This document shows positions 44,349-52,245 of a DNA stretch of 64,000 nt, in pieces (the stretch's first letter is position 1; every line of letters begins with the position of its first letter). The stretch is taken from assembly GCF_902859625.1 (NCBI RefSeq), contig NZ_CADIJX010000016.1:37138-101137 (forward strand), written 5' to 3'. Position numbers and translations under genes: made by a program. The notes beneath the pieces were generated by a model, which was not told the origin of the DNA, ran no database searches, and saw nothing but the letters and a program-made list of their open reading frames with translations. The DNA comes from Achromobacter pestifer (GTDB lineage: Bacteria; Pseudomonadota; Gammaproteobacteria; Burkholderiales; Burkholderiaceae_B).

Positions 44349-46277
44349 CTACAGCTCGACCTGCATCCCCATCTCCACCACCCGATTCGCGGGAATCTTG
44401 AAGAACTTGGTGCTGCGCGTGGAATTCCTGGCCATGAACGAAAACACGGCACGCCGCCAGCGCCACAGCGCCGGCTTTCTTGCCGCCACCACCGTCTGCC
44501 GCGACAGGAAATACGACGTCCGCATCGGCTCCAGATCCAATTCCGGATAAGCCTCCGCCACCAGCCGCAACGCTTCCGGCACATCGGGATCTTCCTTGAA
44601 CCCGTAGTTCACCGTCGCGGTCCAGCTGGACGCCGACAACTTCTTCACCACAAAACGCTCTTCCGGCGAGATATACGGCACATCCGCCACCAGGATCGTC
44701 AGGAACAGCACATGGTCGTGCAGCACCTTGTTGTGCTTCAGGTTGTGCAGCAACGCCGGCGGCACATTGCCCGAATTCATCGTCATGAAAATCGCCGTGC
44801 CCGGCACGCGCGACGGCGGATATTCCTCCAGCTGCTCCATGAATTCCTTCAGCGGCTGGCGATCACGATGTTGCATGTCGGACAGCAGGCGCCGGCCACG
44901 ACGCCACGTCATCATCAGCGTGAACACCACGATCGCCACCAGCAGCGGCAGCCAGCCACCCTCGTGAATCTTGAACACGTTGGCCGAAAACAGCAGCACG
45001 TCAAACAACAGCAACAAGCCCAGCACCGTGAACCACAGCATGCGCTTTACCCCCGTGGTGCCGCGCGGCAGCACCGCAAAGGCCAATACCGAGGTCGTCA
45101 GCATCGTGCCCGTCACCGCGAAACCGTAGGCGGCAGCCAGGTTGTCCGAATTGCGGAACAACAGCACCAGCACCAGCACGGCGCATAGCAGCAGCGCATT
45201 GACCTGCGGCAGATAGATTTGGCCCTTCTCGACCGCCGACGTATGCAGAATCTGCATCCGCGGCCAAAAGCCCAGTTGCACCGCCTGGCGCGTCACCGAA
45301 TAGGCGCCGGAAATCACCGCCTGGGATGCCACGATCGTCGCGATGGTCGCCAGCGCCACCAACGGAACCAGCCCCCACTCGGGCGCCATCATGAAGAACG
45401 GGTTGCGGATCGCCGTGGGGTCGCGCAACAACAGCGCGCCCTGGCCGAAATAGCACAGCGTCAGCGCCGGCAGCACCATGCTGAACCAGGCGCTGCGGAT
45501 CGCGGGGCGGCCAAAATGACCCATGTCGGCATACAGCGCCTCGGCGCCGGTCAGCGCCAGCACCACCGCCCCCAGCAGCACGAAGCTGATCAACGGGAAT
45601 TCAACAATGAAGCGCAGCCCCCACATCGGGTTCAGCGCCGACAAGACTTCTGGCGTCTGCCAGATCTGCCAACCGCCCAAGGCGGCCAGCGTGCCGAACC
45701 ACACCAGCATCACCGGGCCAAACAGCTTGCCCATCACGCCGGTTCCGTGCGACTGGATCGCAAACAGTGCCACCAGCACCACCAGCGCGATCGGCACCAC
45801 CCACCTATCCAGCGTATGCGACACAATGCCGATGCCTTCCAGCGCCGACAGCACGGAAATGGCAGGCGTGATCATGCTGTCGCCATAGAACAGCGCCGCG
45901 CCGAAAATCCCCAGCACGATCAGCACCCAGCGCATCTTGCCCTCGCGCGCGCGCACGGCCAATTCCAGCAGCGCCAGCGTGCCGCCTTCGCCACGGTTGT
46001 CGGCACGCAGCACCAGGGTCACGTATTTCAACGACACCACCACCATCAACATCCAGAACAGGATGGACAGCACGCCCAGCAAATGGGCCGGCTCCAGGTC
46101 GGTGTGCACGCTCAGGCCCGTCAGGCAGGCCCGCAAGGTATACAGCGGGCTGGTGCCGATGTCGCCATACACCACGCCCAACGCTCCCATGATGAGCGCC
46201 GCGCGCGACGAAGGCGCATGCGCGCCGCCCGCGTGGGCGCCAGGCGATGAAGGAACACCCGCCGTGGCTTGGCTCAT
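44349..46277 (-). CDS. kup: Low-affinity potassium transporter Kup (Trk/KUP system)
   Basis: 642 residues, about 12 helices. LIMGALGVVYGDIGTSPLYTLR is the KUP signature, with GALFYGDSMITPAISVLSA-like sequence (GAALFYGDSMITPAISVLSA) and LRADNRGEGGTLALLELA. A C-terminal cytosolic domain of about 130 residues follows. It imports K+ with protons. ATG 46277 overlaps the upstream kinase stop (ATGA), so kup is translationally coupled to a two-component system. A longer in-frame start at 46379 is unlikely because it would lie within the kinase gene. Confidence 0.93.
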   Translation of the reverse strand: MSQATAGVPSSPGAHAGGAHAPSSRAALIMGALGVVYGDIGTSPLYTLRACLTGLSVHTDLEPAHLLGVLSILFWMLMVVVSLKYVTLVLRADNRGEGGTLALLELAVRAREGKMRWVLIVLGIFGAALFYGDSMITPAISVLSALEGIGIVSHTLDRWVVPIALVVLVALFAIQSHGTGVMGKLFGPVMLVWFGTLAALGGWQIWQTPEVLSALNPMWGLRFIVEFPLISFVLLGAVVLALTGAEALYADMGHFGRPAIRSAWFSMVLPALTLCYFGQGALLLRDPTAIRNPFFMMAPEWGLVPLVALATIATIVASQAVISGAYSVTRQAVQLGFWPRMQILHTSAVEKGQIYLPQVNALLLCAVLVLVLLFRNSDNLAAAYGFAVTGTMLTTSVLAFAVLPRGTTGVKRMLWFTVLGLLLLFDVLLFSANVFKIHEGGWLPLLVAIVVFTLMMTWRRGRRLLSDMQHRDRQPLKEFMEQLEEYPPSRVPGTAIFMTMNSGNVPPALLHNLKHNKVLHDHVLFLTILVADVPYISPEERFVVKKLSASSWTATVNYGFKEDPDVPEALRLVAEAYPELDLEPMRTSYFLSRQTVVAARKPALWRWRRAVFSFMARNSTRSTKFFKIPANRVVEMGMQVEL

Positions 46278-47389
46278 GATGTAGGTTCTTGACGAGTAAG
46301 TTGAGCCCCTTTGCGGGGGCCGGGGAACACGACGGATAGCCGTGTGCCGGAAAAATCGGGGCGGCTGGTCAGCTTCCACCAGGCGCCATGCGCATGCGCG
46401 ATTTCGCGCACGATCGCCAGGCCCAGGCCGGAGCCGCCCGCCGTGGCGGTAGGCGACCGGTAGAAGGCCTCGAACACGCGGTCGCGCTCATCGGGCGGAA
46501 TACCCGGGCCGTCATCCTCGACCGTCAGGGACGGCGGGTTCGCACCCACGATCAGGGTGATGCGGCCGGTCTCGTTGCCGTAACGCAAGGCGTTGTCGAT
46601 CAGGTTGCCCAGCAATTCGGCCAACAGCAACGGGTCGGCATCAATCCAGATGGGCGCGTCCGGCGCCACCAGGTCCAGTTCATAGCGCGCCTCGCGCACC
46701 CTCGGGAACCACTCCGCGCCATTTGCCCGCACCCATTCGCACAGGTCGATGCGCACAAAGCTGTCCTGCGGACGGGCATTGGGGTCGGCGCGTGCCAGCA
46801 CCAGCAATTGCTGGCCCAGCCGGATCATGCGGTCGCTGACGGCCTTGATGCGTTCCGCGCGTGCCCGCACATCATCCGGCAAGGGACGGGCCAGCATCAG
46901 TTCGGATTCCAGCCTCAGGCCGGACAAGGGGGTGCGCAACTGGTGCGCGGCATGCCCGATGAAGCGGCGCTGTGCCGCCAACGAGGCATCCAGCCGCAGC
47001 AGCAGATCATTGGTGTGGGTCACCAGGGGTTCGATTTCCACCGGCACGCCCGCCACTTCCAACGGCTGCATATCGTCGATGGAACGTTGCCGGATCTCTT
47101 CGGAAAGATGGTTCACGGATCGCAGCCCGGAGCGCACGCCCTGCACGACCACCCAGGTGAACAAGGCGATCAGTGCCACCTGCCCCACCACCATCAGCCA
47201 GAAGAAATCTTCCAGCATCCAGAGCGACATGTCGATTTTGTGGGTAATGACCCAGGTGGCCGCCAGGTCCAGCAGGACCAGCAGCAGGATCGGCGGCATC
47301 AGGCGGATCACCAGATGCCGCGCCAGGGAGCGGGAGGGAAGCAAGGGGCGGGTTGCCGGAGGCGCGGAAGGAGTGCGTTCGTGCGTCAT
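46274..47389 (-). CDS. Sensor histidine kinase, TctE/QseC-like, with minimal periplasmic loop
   Basis: 371 residues. Two membrane helices (about 29-49 and 63-84) separated by only about 13 residues, then HAMP-like linker, H-box FIGHAAHQLRTPLSGLRLE (H149) and ATPase boxes NLIDNALRYG, DDGPGIPPDERDRVFEAFYR and GSGLGLAIVREIAHAHG. Lacking a real sensor domain, it may read a membrane, K+ or turgor signal, or an accessory protein. Overlaps kup by 4 bases. Confidence 0.87.
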   Translation of the reverse strand: MTHERTPSAPPATRPLLPSRSLARHLVIRLMPPILLLVLLDLAATWVITHKIDMSLWMLEDFFWLMVVGQVALIALFTWVVVQGVRSGLRSVNHLSEEIRQRSIDDMQPLEVAGVPVEIEPLVTHTNDLLLRLDASLAAQRRFIGHAAHQLRTPLSGLRLESELMLARPLPDDVRARAERIKAVSDRMIRLGQQLLVLARADPNARPQDSFVRIDLCEWVRANGAEWFPRVREARYELDLVAPDAPIWIDADPLLLAELLGNLIDNALRYGNETGRITLIVGANPPSLTVEDDGPGIPPDERDRVFEAFYRSPTATAGGSGLGLAIVREIAHAHGAWWKLTSRPDFSGTRLSVVFPGPRKGAQLTRQEPTS

Positions 47390-47455
47390 GACGCGATACC
47401 CTCGCTTAAGCGGATGGAAGTGCGCAGCCGACGCTTGCCGGCCGCGACCGGCCCG

Positions 47456-48127
47456 TCAGGCCGTTTCCACATCCAGCATGTAGCCGAAGCCACGCACCGT
47501 CTGAATGCTGGCACCCGTGCCTTCCAGGCGCTTGCGCAAGCGGTACACATAGACTTCGACGGCGTTTTCGCTGAAGTCGGCATCCCAGGCGGACAGCGAG
47601 TTGACGATCTGGCGCTTGGTCACGACGCGGCCCACTCGGGCCATCAGCATCTCCAGCACGGAGAGCTCACGCACGGACAAGGACAGCCGCTGGCCATTGG
47701 CGCGGACTTCACGGCCAACCGTGTCGAACACCAGGGGGCCCACTTCGATCAGCGGCTGCGCCTGGCCGGCACGGCGCCGGCCAAAGGCGCGCACGCGCGC
47801 CGCCAGCTCGGGCAGTTCAAAAGGCTTGGTGACGTAGTCGTCGGCCCCGGCATCCAGGCCCGCGACGCGGTCTTCGATGCCGTCGCGCGCGGTGAGGATC
47901 AGCACGGGGACCTGATTGCCGTCCTGGCGCAGTTGCCGCAGCACATCAAGCCCGCTCATGCCGGGTAGATTCAGGTCGAGCAGCATCAGGTCGTACGGCT
48001 GGCCAGCCAAAGCGCCCAGGACACGGTCGCCTTCAGTCAGCCAGTCGACCGCATACCCCTGGTCGGCCAGGAATTCCTGGAGCGCATGGCCCAGGGTGGT
48101 GTCGTCTTCGATTACCAGAACTCGCAT
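47456..48127 (-). CDS. OmpR-family response regulator, TctD/QseB-like
   Basis: 223 residues. Acceptor D51 (LMLLDLNLPGMSG), K101 (DDYVTKPFE), C-terminal winged helix (LSLSVRELSVLEMLMARVGRVVTKRQIV, FSENAVEVYVYRLRKRLEG). It lies 66 bases upstream of its kinase, in the presumed regulator-kinase-kup operon. Only 64 bases, mostly terminator, separate it from exbD. Confidence 0.9.
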   Translation of the reverse strand: MRVLVIEDDTTLGHALQEFLADQGYAVDWLTEGDRVLGALAGQPYDLMLLDLNLPGMSGLDVLRQLRQDGNQVPVLILTARDGIEDRVAGLDAGADDYVTKPFELPELAARVRAFGRRRAGQAQPLIEVGPLVFDTVGREVRANGQRLSLSVRELSVLEMLMARVGRVVTKRQIVNSLSAWDADFSENAVEVYVYRLRKRLEGTGASIQTVRGFGYMLDVETA

Positions 48128-48149
48128 GCCGCGATTCTAGCGCGATCCG

Positions 48150-48176
48150 AAAAAAAAGGGGCGCGAAATGCGCCCC
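48150..48176 (-). terminator. Terminator after exbD
   Basis: On minus: stem GGGGCGC / GCGCCCC around a 5-base loop (48158-48164, 48170-48176) followed by eight T (the A-run at 48150-48157). It ends the tonB-exbB-exbD transcript immediately before the next minus-strand gene. Confidence 0.8.
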
Positions 48177-48191
48177 CTTTCCAGGAATCGT

Positions 48192-48695
48192 TCACCGGCC
48201 GGACGGTGCCCCGGCAGGCGCCGGGGTTGCCCCACCGGTAGCGGCACCGGTTGCCGGCGCTTCGGCAGCGGGAGCGCCGGAAGGCGGCGTCGTGACGAAT
48301 CCAATACGCGACATCCCGGAGCGGCGAGCCGAGGCCATGACCTTGGCCAGCGTTTCGTAGCGGGTGTTCTGGTCGGCGCGGATACGGATTTCCGGTTGCG
48401 GCTTGGTGCCGGCGATCGACTTGAAGCGATTCGGCAGGTCATCGATATTGACCGGCTTTTCATCCCAGAACAGCGCGCCGCTGGCATCGATCGCCAGGTC
48501 CACGGTCTTGGGTTCTTCCTCGATCTGCTCGGCGGCCACCTGGGGCATGTTGATCTTGATCGAATGCGCCAGCAGCGGCGCCGTGATGATGAAGATCACC
48601 AGCAACACCAGCATGACGTCGATCAGGGGCACCATGTTGATCTCGGAAACCGTATGGCTCCCGGACCCTTTACCCTCGAAGCTGCCAAAGGCCAT
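48192..48695 (-). CDS. exbD: Biopolymer transport protein ExbD
   Basis: 167 residues. Cytosolic N-terminus, single helix VPLIDVMLVLLVIFIITAPLL with the essential Asp (D26 area), then a periplasmic domain (IDASGALFWDEKPV, RIRADQNTRYETLAKVMAS). The Ala/Pro/Gly-rich tail is unusual. With ExbB it couples proton flow to TonB. Its ATG shares a base with the exbB stop (TAATG). Confidence 0.92.
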   Translation of the reverse strand: MAFGSFEGKGSGSHTVSEINMVPLIDVMLVLLVIFIITAPLLAHSIKINMPQVAAEQIEEEPKTVDLAIDASGALFWDEKPVNIDDLPNRFKSIAGTKPQPEIRIRADQNTRYETLAKVMASARRSGMSRIGFVTTPPSGAPAAEAPATGAATGGATPAPAGAPSGR

Positions 48696-49663
48696 TATTC
48701 GCTCCCGCGTTGAGCCACGGCGCCGTTACCGTTCTGGCGACGCAGGGCGCGCACCTTGCCGTCGGACAGCGCAACTTGCTGGCCGGTGGTCAGGAACGCG
48801 AACAGGTCATGGGCAAACGCATCCAGGCGCGACAGGAACACACGGTTGTTGCGCACGAAGGTGTTGTACGCCAGCACCGCGGGAATGGCCACCGCCAGGC
48901 CCAGGCCCGTCATGATCAGGGCTTCGCCCACCGGACCCGCGATGCGGTTGATGGTCACGCCGTCAGACAGGCCGATGCCCACCAGAGCGTGGTAGACGCC
49001 CCAGACCGTGCCAAACAGGCCAACGAAGGGCGCCGTCGAACCCACCGATGCCAACACCGTCAGGCCGTTTTCCAGCTTGGCGGTTTCTTCGTCGATGACC
49101 TTGCGCATGGTGCGCGTGACGAAATCGGTATTGGAACCGGCCTCTTCCAGCTTGGTCGCGCCGAATTTGTTGTGATGTGCCTGGGCATGCATCGCGTGGC
49201 TGGCCAGGTGCGAGAACGGATCGCGCGCGCCGTGCGTGACGATTTCGTTTTCAACCTGCTCAAGCGAGCTGGCATTCCAGAACTTGTTCAGGAAGTCGGC
49301 CGAGCGCTTGCGCATGCTGACATTGCTGGCGGCCTTGACCAGAATCAGGTACCAGGTCACCAGCGACATCAGGATCAGGATGATGAACAGGCTCTTGCCC
49401 ACGAAGTCGCTCTGGGCGACAAAGTGCAGGAACCCCATGTCGGGCACGGCGGCAGGAGCCGGCGGCAGCGACGGCAACGCGGCGGCGGCGCTGTGCAGCG
49501 CGTCCGCGGATTGCTGGACGACACCGCCAGCAGTCGTGGCAGCTTGTTGGGCTGCGGGCGCAGCCGCGGCGGCGGCGGGCGCAACGGCGCCGGCAGCCGC
49601 CGGCGCTGCCGGGCTGGTGGTCGCCTGCGCCACCAGGGTGGCGCTATGCAGTGCGTTGGACAT
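48695..49663 (-). CDS. exbB: Biopolymer transport protein ExbB
   Basis: 322 residues. A long Ala/Gln/Pro-rich N-terminal segment (about 1-75) precedes three helices; signature GLTVLASVGSTAPFVGLFGTVWGVYHAL and GEALIMTGLGLAVAIPAVLAYN. MotA/TolQ/ExbB proton channel. The extended N-terminus is exported or periplasmic in such long-type ExbB proteins. It starts 1 base after the tonB stop. Confidence 0.92.
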   Translation of the reverse strand: MSNALHSATLVAQATTSPAAPAAAGAVAPAAAAAAPAAQQAATTAGGVVQQSADALHSAAAALPSLPPAPAAVPDMGFLHFVAQSDFVGKSLFIILILMSLVTWYLILVKAASNVSMRKRSADFLNKFWNASSLEQVENEIVTHGARDPFSHLASHAMHAQAHHNKFGATKLEEAGSNTDFVTRTMRKVIDEETAKLENGLTVLASVGSTAPFVGLFGTVWGVYHALVGIGLSDGVTINRIAGPVGEALIMTGLGLAVAIPAVLAYNTFVRNNRVFLSRLDAFAHDLFAFLTTGQQVALSDGKVRALRRQNGNGAVAQRGSE

Positions 49664-49664
49664 C

Positions 49665-50462
49665 TCAGTTCCTCATTACGAAATCGAACGGAATTTTGGC
49701 TTTGGCGGGATAGGCCACGCCATTACGGGTATAGGGCTTGAACTTGGCCTTGCGGGCGGCGGCGAGCGCCGATTCGTCCAGTCGCGGGAAGCCCGACGAC
49801 GTATCGATCGACGCACGGTCCACCAGACCCTGCGTATTGATTTCCACCAGCACCAGCACCCGGCCTTCTTCCCGCATCCGGCGTGAAGCCATCGGATAGC
49901 TGGGCATGGGACGCGCCCCCTGGAACTCAATGCTCGACACCAGGATCGGCTGATCCGGCGGCGGCCCTTGCTGCGGGCTCTGCGAGGCCTGGGCGCCGTC
50001 TGTCGCACCGGCGGGAGGCGTCTGCGGAGGCGGCGTTTCCGGCTTGGGTTCGGGTTTGACTTCCTGCTTGGGCTGAGGCTTGGGCTTAGGCTTCGGTTTG
50101 GGCTTGGGCGCCGGCATCGGCGGCTTCTCGACCACGGGTTCGGGTTCCGGCTCGGGCTCGGGCTTCAATTCGGGTTCGGGCTCGGGTTCCGGCTCGATCT
50201 CGGGTTGGGGCTCGGGCGGCGGCTCAACCACCGGTTGAGGCACTTCCGGGGTGGGCTCGGCCTTGGCGATCTGCGGGATGGGTGCATCCACCAGACTGAC
50301 CATCACAGCCTCGGGCTCCTCCAATTCTGGACGATTTTCGGGAGCCATGAAAATGGCTCCGATCACAGCCGCGTGAAGTGCGACTACCGCCAGGCCAGCG
50401 CCTGCACGTATACCAAACGAAGACGGCGAAGAAGAATTCCAACCGCGTTGAAAACTAGGCAT
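49665..50462 (-). CDS. tonB: Energy transducer TonB
   Basis: 265 residues. N-terminal helix about 17-39 (FGIRAGAGLAVVALHAAVIGAIFMA), a rigid periplasmic spacer with EPEPEPE and KPKPKPKPK repeats (about 75-150), and a TonB C-terminal domain (YPMASRRMREEGRVLVLVEI, ALAAARKAKFKPYTRNG). Transfers energy to outer-membrane receptors. First gene of tonB-exbB-exbD; a Fur-like dyad lies about 100 bases upstream. Confidence 0.92.
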   Translation of the reverse strand: MPSFQRGWNSSSPSSFGIRAGAGLAVVALHAAVIGAIFMAPENRPELEEPEAVMVSLVDAPIPQIAKAEPTPEVPQPVVEPPPEPQPEIEPEPEPEPELKPEPEPEPEPVVEKPPMPAPKPKPKPKPKPQPKQEVKPEPKPETPPPQTPPAGATDGAQASQSPQQGPPPDQPILVSSIEFQGARPMPSYPMASRRMREEGRVLVLVEINTQGLVDRASIDTSSGFPRLDESALAAARKAKFKPYTRNGVAYPAKAKIPFDFVMRN

Positions 50463-50564
50463 GAATCAGCCAGGGTGCATTGACTTATCCGGCCAGCCAG
50501 GAAAAGACGCGCACGAAATGGGTGACGCCTGCTGACCGGTACAAGCCCAACATAATATCTCAAA

Positions 50565-50579
50565 TGCGAATGATTCGCA
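50565..50579 (-). promoter_or_regulatory. Fur-box-like palindrome upstream of tonB
   Basis: TGCGAAT-G-ATTCGCA, a perfect 7-1-7 dyad, matching the spacing of Fur boxes with the GAATGATTC centre seen in Bordetella. Just downstream on minus is TATTAT (50557-50552), a possible -10. Iron-repressed expression of tonB is expected for the family. Confidence 0.6.
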
Positions 50580-50694
50580 CGTCCTATTTCGTCTACGCTA
50601 GCGTAGCATCCCCAGGCCGGGACTCGTGCGTCATGCACAAAACGCTTACGAAATACCAGATTCACGAGGGCTTGGGCAGGCATCCCAGCCTGCC

Positions 50695-51381
50695 TCAGGC
50701 CCGGCAGAACGTGATCTGGAAGCTGCCCGGCAACTCGAACGCCACATGGTGGCGCACCTGCGGCTCGATCACCACCTGCTGGCCCGCTGCCAGCACGACC
50801 TCAGTGCAAGGCGGGTCGTCCAGCGTGAATCGCACCACGCCCGCCTGCACCTTGAGCAGCCCCCATGTGCCGGCCTTCGTGGCATGCGCCGCCCGCAGCG
50901 CGGCCGGCAGATTCTCAGGGGTGAATACCGGGCTGTCCTTATAGGGCAGCACGCCCTCGGGAAGCGTCTCGGGCAGGCCGGACACGGCCGAGCGCTGCTG
51001 CCAGGCGCTCCACAGCTTGGCGGCGATGCGTTCGGCCATGGCGTCGACCTTGACCTGCAATGCGGGACAACCCAATTCCGCGGACGTCCCGTGGAACAGC
51101 GCCAACCAACGTTGGAACAAGGGCCAGGACAGCTCTTGAATCCGGGCGTGCGCGGGAATCGGCGCCCCCTTGAAGCGGCCCGTGCCCAGCACCAGCGCGG
51201 ACCAGAAATCACACAACATCTCCAAGTGATGGTCCCAATCCGTCACCCGGGCATTGAAGATGGGCCCCAGCACTTCGTCCTGGCGCACCCGGGCGTAGAA
51301 CCGGTGGACCAGCCGTCTGATGTCGTCCTCGGAAGGGGCTGCCGTCGAATCAGTGGCTGAAGTGGACGCGGCGTGGGGCAT
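50695..51381 (-). CDS. Group III truncated hemoglobin fused to a DUF1971 (TehB-type cupin-like) domain
   Basis: 228 residues. Residues 20-130 are a group III truncated globin: VHRFYARVRQDEVLGPIF, WDHHLEMLCDFWSALVLG, YKG-like FKGAPIPAHARIQEL (probable proximal H78), FQRWLALFHGT. Residues 137-228 are DUF1971: LPEGVLPYKDSPVFTPENLP, AHATKAGTWGLLKVQAGVVRF, QQVVIEPQVRHHVAFEL. DUF1971 also occurs on TehB. A Dnr-like regulator gene lies directly upstream with an ATGAC-N4-GTCAT site between, suggesting a nitrosative or low-oxygen stress role. Confidence 0.85.
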   Translation of the reverse strand: MPHAASTSATDSTAAPSEDDIRRLVHRFYARVRQDEVLGPIFNARVTDWDHHLEMLCDFWSALVLGTGRFKGAPIPAHARIQELSWPLFQRWLALFHGTSAELGCPALQVKVDAMAERIAAKLWSAWQQRSAVSGLPETLPEGVLPYKDSPVFTPENLPAALRAAHATKAGTWGLLKVQAGVVRFTLDDPPCTEVVLAAGQQVVIEPQVRHHVAFELPGSFQITFCRA

Positions 51382-51440
51382 GGCAAGGCTCTTCTATCGG
51401 AATCAATGCCCCATTCTCAGGCCTTCGGCTTGCCGGCCCC

Positions 51441-51454
51441 ATGACGCAAGTCAT
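51441..51454 (-). promoter_or_regulatory. Crp/Fnr-type palindrome ATGAC-GCAA-GTCAT
   Basis: Perfect 14-base dyad with the 5-4-5 spacing of Fnr/Dnr sites (consensus TTGAT-N4-ATCAA), 60 bases upstream of the globin-DUF1971 start. The neighbouring Crp/Fnr gene is the obvious candidate regulator. Confidence 0.55.
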
Positions 51455-51474
51455 TGGAGCCCCGTGATCCTTGC

Positions 51475-52188
51475 TCAGAATGGCCGCCGCGCCGTCATGG
51501 ACAGATCGGCCAGAAAGGCCCGGTCATGCAGGACCCACTGACAACGCTTACCGCTGATGTAGCCCTGCGTCTGCCAATCATTGAGCAGCCGGCTCAGCGT
51601 TTCGGCGCGGATGCCCAGATGCGCGGCAAGTTGGCGCTGATTAAGCGGCAAGGTCAATTCGCTGCCCTGACGTTCGACCAGCCCCATCAGGTAATTGGCC
51701 AGCCGCTCGGCCGCCGAACTGGAGGTCATCCAGTCGACTTTGTTCACCTGGTCGTACACCGCCTTGCTCAATCCGGCCAGCAACTTGAGCGCCAGGTCGG
51801 GCCAGCGCCGGCAGGCCTCATGCAACCGGTCACGGCACAGCCGCCAGCACTGGACATCGCTACGCGCCCGCGCCTGCATGGGATAGCGGCCATGCGGCAT
51901 GAACATGGCCGCCTCGGCCATCAGCTGGCCGGGCTCGAACACCCGGAAAACACGTTCGTCCCCGTTATAGCTGTAACGCATGACCTCCACCTGGCCCCGC
52001 TCAACCAGCAGATAGTGGCGTGCCTCATCGCCTTCGCCGAACAGGATCTGCCCCGCCGCCGCGCGCAACACGCTGGCGTCGCGCAAGAGATCGGCGGCCA
52101 CGCCCGCCGGCAGCCCGCCCAGCAGCGGGTGCTTGGCCAGCAAGGCCGCCGCGGCGGCCAGCGGCTCAGGCAGATTGATATTTGTCAT
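51475..52188 (-). CDS. Crp/Fnr-family regulator, Dnr-like
   Basis: 237 residues. Cyclic-nucleotide-type sensor barrel at about 20-135 (LLRDASVLRAAAGQILFGEGDEARHYLLVERGQVEV), segment LMAEAAMFMPHGRYPMQARA resembling the NO-sensing Dnr of Pseudomonas (AEAMMFMDTPNY), long dimer helix, HTH LNQRQLAAHLGIRAETLSRLLND. It lacks the N-terminal Fe-S cysteines of Fnr. ATG 52188 (MTNINLPEP) is preferred over an upstream in-frame start at 52224. Divergent from the TonB-receptor/ABC operon. Confidence 0.85.
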   Translation of the reverse strand: MTNINLPEPLAAAAALLAKHPLLGGLPAGVAADLLRDASVLRAAAGQILFGEGDEARHYLLVERGQVEVMRYSYNGDERVFRVFEPGQLMAEAAMFMPHGRYPMQARARSDVQCWRLCRDRLHEACRRWPDLALKLLAGLSKAVYDQVNKVDWMTSSSAAERLANYLMGLVERQGSELTLPLNQRQLAAHLGIRAETLSRLLNDWQTQGYISGKRCQWVLHDRAFLADLSMTARRPF

Positions 52189-52222
52189 TCCGGTTCTTTC
52201 GGCATGAATGTGAGAATAAAAC

Positions 52223-52238
52223 AATAATAATTCTTATT
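52223..52238 (+). promoter_or_regulatory. AT-rich Fur-like dyad in the divergent spacer
   Basis: AATAATAATTCTTATT: seven of eight half-site positions are complementary. It resembles a Fur box and sits 8 bases before the operon start at 52246, in a markedly AT-rich stretch. Confidence 0.45.
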
Positions 52239-52245
52239 TAGAAAA

